DNA from: an uncultured Rhizobiaceae bacterium
GTDB taxonomy: Bacteria; Pseudomonadota; Alphaproteobacteria; Rhizobiales; Rhizobiaceae
Reading direction: 5' to 3'
Assembly: GCA_951813045.1 (NCBI GenBank)
Contig: CATOTF010000002.1
Span: forward strand, 1,178,001-1,242,000
DNA length: 64,000 bases
In this document: piece by piece, positions 60,513-64,000 of the stretch
Layout of the letters: each line of letters begins with the position of its first letter
How positions within the stretch are numbered: the first letter of the stretch is position 1
Made by a program: the position numbers and the translations under genes
The notes under the pieces: model-generated
What the model was told of the DNA's origin: nothing
The model's input: only the letters and a program-made list of their open reading frames with translations
Database searches by the model: none

Positions 60513-60545
60513 AACCCCGGGTTAGAAAATACCCCGGGGTTTTTT
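60513..60545 (+). terminator. Rho-independent terminator after rplO
   Basis: AACCCCGGG / CCCGGGGTT, nine pairs, followed by TTTTTT. It separates rplO from secY, so secY needs its own promoter or readthrough. Confidence 0.9.
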
Positions 60546-60657
60546 GCGTTTTGGACGCAATTTTCATTTTTTTTGCCAGATATTCGCGATTACGCCCGGT
60601 TTTTGCGAATTGATTTAAATTAAGTCTGGTAAGATGTCGCATGCGTCCCATATGCAT

Positions 60658-60686
60658 TTGAATGATTTCTCTTTTGCGCATATAGA
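60658..60686 (+). promoter_or_regulatory. Candidate secY promoter
   Basis: TTGAAT, 17 bases, TATAGA, between the rplO terminator and secY. Four of six matches in each box to the housekeeping consensus. Confidence 0.5.
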
Positions 60687-60763
60687 AGTGTCTGCCATAA
60701 GAGGTACGCATAAGAAATTACCAGCCTCTCGCGTTTGATGCGTTGGCTTGATGGGAGACGGAA

Positions 60764-62152
60764 ATGGCATCTGCCGCCGAACAACTCGCTGCTAATCTGA
60801 GTTACTCAACGTTCTCAAAAGCGACCGATCTGAAAAAACGGATCATGTTTACGCTTGTAGCATTGATCGTTTATCGCCTCGGTACATATATTCCTGTCCC
60901 GGGTATTAATCCTGATCAACTTGCTGCAGCGTTCCAGCAGCAGAGTCAGGGTGTTCTTGGTTTGGTGAATATGTTTGCCGGTGGAGCAGTAGAACGGCTG
61001 GCAATCTTTGCGCTCGGCATTATGCCCTATATTTCATCGTCTATTATCATGCAGTTGATGACGTCTGTTATCCCGACGCTGGAAGCGTTGAAAAAGGACG
61101 GAGAGCAGGGGCGTAAGGTCATCAACCAATATACACGTTATGGTACGGTGCTTCTTGGAACCGCGCAGGCTTACGGCATCGCAATAGGCCTGAACGGCGC
61201 AGATGGCATGGTCTTGAACCCCGGTTGGTTCTTTATCCTGACAACCGTTGTAACGCTTGTTGGTGGTACAATGTTCCTGATGTGGCTGGGTGAGCAGATC
61301 ACCGCGCGCGGTATCGGTAACGGTATTTCCCTCATTATATTTGCTGGTATTGTCGCCGCATTGCCGGGCGCTCTGGCTCAATTGCTGGACGCCGGTAGTA
61401 CGGGCAGTATTTCTACACTCACAATGCTTGGTGTGCTGGTTTCGATTGTAGGTCTTATCGCTTTCATCGTTTTCATGGAACGAGCCCAACGGCGCCTGTT
61501 GATCCAATATCCCAAGCGCCAGGTCGGTAATAAGATGTTCCAGGGGGATTCGTCTCACCTGCCGCTCAAACTCAACACCGCCGGTGTGATCCCGCCCATC
61601 TTTGCATCTTCACTGCTGCTACTGCCTGCCACAGTCACCGGGTTTTCTGCAGCTGGTGGTCAGTCAGACTTCATGGCGGCAATAGGTGCTTTCCTTGGTC
61701 GTGGCCAGCCTGGTTACCTGTTGTTTTACGGCGGTATGATCCTGTTCTTCGCATTCTTTTATACGGCTATTGTGTTTAACCCGAAGGATACTGCTGACAA
61801 TCTTAAGCAGCATGGCGGCTTTATTCCGGGCATTCGTCCCGGTGAACGTACCGCTGAATACATCGACTACGTATTGACGCGGATTACGCTTTTGGGTGCT
61901 CTTTATCTCGTATTCGTGTGCCTGATTCCGGAAATGTTCCTCACTGGTCTTGGTATCTCCGTTTTCCTTGGCGGCACGTCACTGCTCATCGTGGTCAGCG
62001 TGACCATGGATACTGTCCAGCAGGTTCAAAGTCATCTTTTCGCGCAGCAATATGAAGGACTGATCCAAAAGTCCAAGTTGCGTGGCAATAAAGGTGATGG
62101 CAAGAACGGCGGAAAGCCGAAAGGGCGTACGAAAAGCAGGTCCAGAAAATGA
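60764..62152 (+). CDS. secY: Preprotein translocase subunit SecY
   Basis: 462 residues, ten membrane helices. GTYIPVPGIN near the start, the LGIMPYISSSIIMQL helix, the RGIGNGISLIIFAGI block and the cytoplasmic loop GGFIPGIRPGE. C-terminal tail is basic (GKPKGRTKSRSRK). Core channel of the Sec translocon. Stop overlaps the adk start (ATGA). Confidence 0.97.
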   Translation: MASAAEQLAANLSYSTFSKATDLKKRIMFTLVALIVYRLGTYIPVPGINPDQLAAAFQQQSQGVLGLVNMFAGGAVERLAIFALGIMPYISSSIIMQLMTSVIPTLEALKKDGEQGRKVINQYTRYGTVLLGTAQAYGIAIGLNGADGMVLNPGWFFILTTVVTLVGGTMFLMWLGEQITARGIGNGISLIIFAGIVAALPGALAQLLDAGSTGSISTLTMLGVLVSIVGLIAFIVFMERAQRRLLIQYPKRQVGNKMFQGDSSHLPLKLNTAGVIPPIFASSLLLLPATVTGFSAAGGQSDFMAAIGAFLGRGQPGYLLFYGGMILFFAFFYTAIVFNPKDTADNLKQHGGFIPGIRPGERTAEYIDYVLTRITLLGALYLVFVCLIPEMFLTGLGISVFLGGTSLLIVVSVTMDTVQQVQSHLFAQQYEGLIQKSKLRGNKGDGKNGGKPKGRTKSRSRK

Positions 62153-62799
62153 GACTAATACTACTGGGGCCTCCCGGGTCTGGTAAGGGTACGCAAGCGC
62201 ACCGCCTAATTGAAGAGTATAAAATTCCGCAACTATCAACTGGCGATATGCTGCGCGAGGCAGCGGTTGCTGGTACTGAAACAGGAATTCATGCCAAGAC
62301 CATTATGGATGCTGGCAAACTCGTTTCCGACGATGTCGTGAACAAGATTGTATCTGACCGTATCGATGAACCGGATTGTACCAATGGTTTTATTCTGGAC
62401 GGCTATCCACGCACATTGACACAGGCTGACGCCGTCGAGGAGATGCTGGCGGGCAAAGGCGTCCAATTGGACGCCGTCGTTGAACTTCGGGTCGATGATG
62501 AGGTGCTGGTCGAACGGGTCGCCGGACGATATACCTGTATCAATTGTGGTACAGGTTACCATGATACACTCAATAAGCCGAAAAAGGATGGAGCCTGCGA
62601 TAATTGTGGCGGAACGGAGTTTAAGCGTCGGCCCGATGACAATGCAGATGCCATGCGTACACGGTTACAAGTCTACTACAAGGACACATCTCCACTGATC
62701 GGTTATTATTATGCCAAGCGTAAATTGAAGCCAGTCGACGGAATGGCTGAGATTGATGATGTCAGTAGGGAAATTCACTCAGTATTGGACTTTGACTAA
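62149..62799 (+). CDS. adk: Adenylate kinase, zinc-LID type
   Basis: 216 residues. P-loop GPPGSGKGTQ, DGYPRT and the LID. The LID has four cysteines in CINC ... CDNC, so it should bind zinc, unlike the hydrogen-bonded LID of E. coli. Converts ATP and AMP to two ADP. Translationally coupled to secY. Confidence 0.96.
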   Translation: MRLILLGPPGSGKGTQAHRLIEEYKIPQLSTGDMLREAAVAGTETGIHAKTIMDAGKLVSDDVVNKIVSDRIDEPDCTNGFILDGYPRTLTQADAVEEMLAGKGVQLDAVVELRVDDEVLVERVAGRYTCINCGTGYHDTLNKPKKDGACDNCGGTEFKRRPDDNADAMRTRLQVYYKDTSPLIGYYYAKRKLKPVDGMAEIDDVSREIHSVLDFD

Positions 62800-62837
62800 A
62801 CCTGCTACTTCAATTGAAATTATCATTCGATACCCTG

Positions 62838-62866
62838 TTGACGCGAAAGGGGTTTGGGCTTAGTAC
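62838..62866 (+). promoter_or_regulatory. Candidate promoter of rpsM-rpsK-rpoA
   Basis: TTGACG, 17-base G-rich spacer, TAGTAC, in the 229-bp gap after adk. Same plan as the candidate before rpsL. Confidence 0.4.
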
Positions 62867-63028
62867 GGCTCAACAATTCGCGACATTTTTGCGGTCGGAT
62901 TCGGGCATTAATAAATGCACGAAGCGGTCGCTTTCGGGTTTAATGACCTGACAAACGTTCGTTTGTTCGATATTACAACCGCTTACGGAGAGTTCTTTCC
63001 GTAAAGCTTTGATGCTAAGGAGATCAGC

Positions 63029-63397
63029 GTGGCACGTATCGCTGGCGTAAATATTCCAACTAATAAGCGTACCGTTATTGCGCTTCAATACATTCATGGT
63101 ATCGGGCAAAAAAATGCATCCGAAATCATCGAAAAAGCCAATATTCCAGCAGAGCGTCGGGTTAATCAGCTTTCCGATGCAGAAGTTCTGCAAATTCGTG
63201 AAATCATTGACCGTGATTACATGGTTGAAGGTGATCTTCGTCGCGAAGTATCCATGAACATCAAACGTTTGATGGACCTGGGTTGCTACCGTGGCCTGCG
63301 CCACCACCGCAGCCTGCCTGTTCGTGGTCAACGCACCCACACGAATGCGCGTACGCGTAAAGGTCCTGCAAAAGCGATCGCTGGCAAGAAAAAATAG
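63029..63397 (+). CDS. rpsM: Ribosomal protein S13
   Basis: 122 residues from a GTG start. [20 protein letters not shown] start, and the basic [18 protein letters not shown] tail that contacts tRNA. Begins the alpha unit. Confidence 0.97.
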   Translation: MARIAGVNIPTNKRTVIALQYIHGIGQKNASEIIEKANIPAERRVNQLSDAEVLQIREIIDRDYMVEGDLRREVSMNIKRLMDLGCYRGLRHHRSLPVRGQRTHTNARTRKGPAKAIAGKKK

Positions 63398-63496
63398 TAA
63401 TTTCACCGGCCCTGATTTTAGTCTGGCGTTGGTGGGTTTAGCTGCTGGGAGCGGATTTCGCTTAACGGCAGTGTTTGAAATCAAAAAGGAAATAAT

Positions 63497-63886
63497 ATGG
63501 CAAAAGATGCCGCGCGCGTTAAAAGACGCGAACGCAAGAACATCGCCTCAGGCGTTGCTCATGTGAACTCAACATTCAACAACACGATGATCACAATTAC
63601 CGATGCACAGGGAAATACTATTTCCTGGTCGTCTGCCGGTGCTCAAGGCTTTAAGGGCTCGCGTAAGTCTACGCCTTTTGCTGCTCAGGTTGCGGCAGAA
63701 GATGCGGGTAAAAAAGCTCAGGATCACGGTATGAAAACGCTTGAAGTAGAAGTTCGTGGCCCCGGTTCAGGTCGTGAATCTGCGCTGCGTGCTCTTCAAT
63801 CTATCGGTTTTGTAATTACGTCCATTCGCGACGTGACGTCAGTACCCCACAATGGCTGCCGTGCGCGTAAACAGCGCCGCGTTTAA
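63497..63886 (+). CDS. rpsK: Ribosomal protein S11
   Basis: 129 residues. [20 protein letters not shown] and the end [18 protein letters not shown]. Forms the mRNA exit platform. 99 bp after rpsM. Confidence 0.97.
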   Translation: MAKDAARVKRRERKNIASGVAHVNSTFNNTMITITDAQGNTISWSSAGAQGFKGSRKSTPFAAQVAAEDAGKKAQDHGMKTLEVEVRGPGSGRESALRALQSIGFVITSIRDVTSVPHNGCRARKQRRV

Positions 63887-63975
63887 CGCCATATCCGGCC
63901 CCGCATCCATCCTACGGGGCTTAAACGTTTGTTGTTGCGATTGGATGGCGACAATTCATTCGGAAGGATTATTCC

Positions 63976-64000
63976 ATGATTCATAGAAACTGGCAGGAAC
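63976..64000 (+). CDS. rpoA: RNA polymerase alpha subunit (first codons only)
   Basis: ATG 63976 after GGAAGGATT, reading MIHRNWQE, which fits the MIxxNWQEL start of alphaproteobacterial RpoA. The place after rpsK supports it. The gene runs out of the window. Confidence 0.88.

Overview
The window looks like a chromosome segment of an alphaproteobacterium of the order Hyphomicrobiales (Rhizobiales). The evidence is the S10/spc ribosomal gene order ending secY-adk-rpsM-rpsK-rpoA, an alphaproteobacterial type heme A synthase next to a DUF2842 gene, a glnB-glnA pair with a sigma-54 promoter, and a giant membrane-anchored coiled-coil protein that resembles the Growth Pole Ring protein (GPR/RgsE) of polar-growing rhizobia. 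No plasmid, phage or CRISPR feature was seen.

Bases 1 to about 28,500 are accessory-like and heavily reworked by insertion sequences. I count one IS21-family element (14676-17143), two copies of a 1231-bp IS3-family element (18433-19663 and 27011-28241), one full and one truncated copy of a second IS3-family element (1488-4274), and a lone 29-bp end of that second element at 26936. Nearly every junction cuts a gene: an alpha/beta hydrolase, a GNAT-like acyltransferase, a coiled-coil protein, ccdA, a two-domain acetoacetate-decarboxylase-like protein and an FAD/NAD-binding oxidoreductase. Only the ccdA insertion keeps a target duplication, so most of the others look like products of later IS-mediated deletion or rearrangement. 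Intact genes between them include a polysaccharide deacetylase, ctaA, recJ, an AttE/AttH-like ABC exporter operon, glnB-glnA and a tRNA-Leu.

Bases 28,900 to 45,700 are a normal chromosomal arm. The GPR-like gene and a divergent Hpt phosphotransfer gene share a 381-bp intergenic region with a perfect CtrA box (TTAA-N7-TTAA). A 2Fe-2S ferredoxin and a ferredoxin-NADP reductase follow. Next come a hydroxypyruvate isomerase-like gene, a DUF922 protease, an MFS transporter, an amino acid module (lrp-ridA-asparaginase, divergent from alanine dehydrogenase), and an isochorismatase-DDAH-hydrolase operon that may act on guanidino or amide compounds.

Bases 46,343 to 64,000 hold the str, S10, spc and alpha ribosomal operons: rpsL, rpsG, fusA, tuf, rpsJ through rplO, secY, adk, rpsM, rpsK and the first codons of rpoA. 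Terminator-like hairpins lie after tuf, after rplR and after rplO, with promoter-like sequences before rpsL, secY and rpsM. This suggests the long cluster is divided into several transcription units. rpoBC, the usual upstream neighbour of rpsL, is not adjacent.
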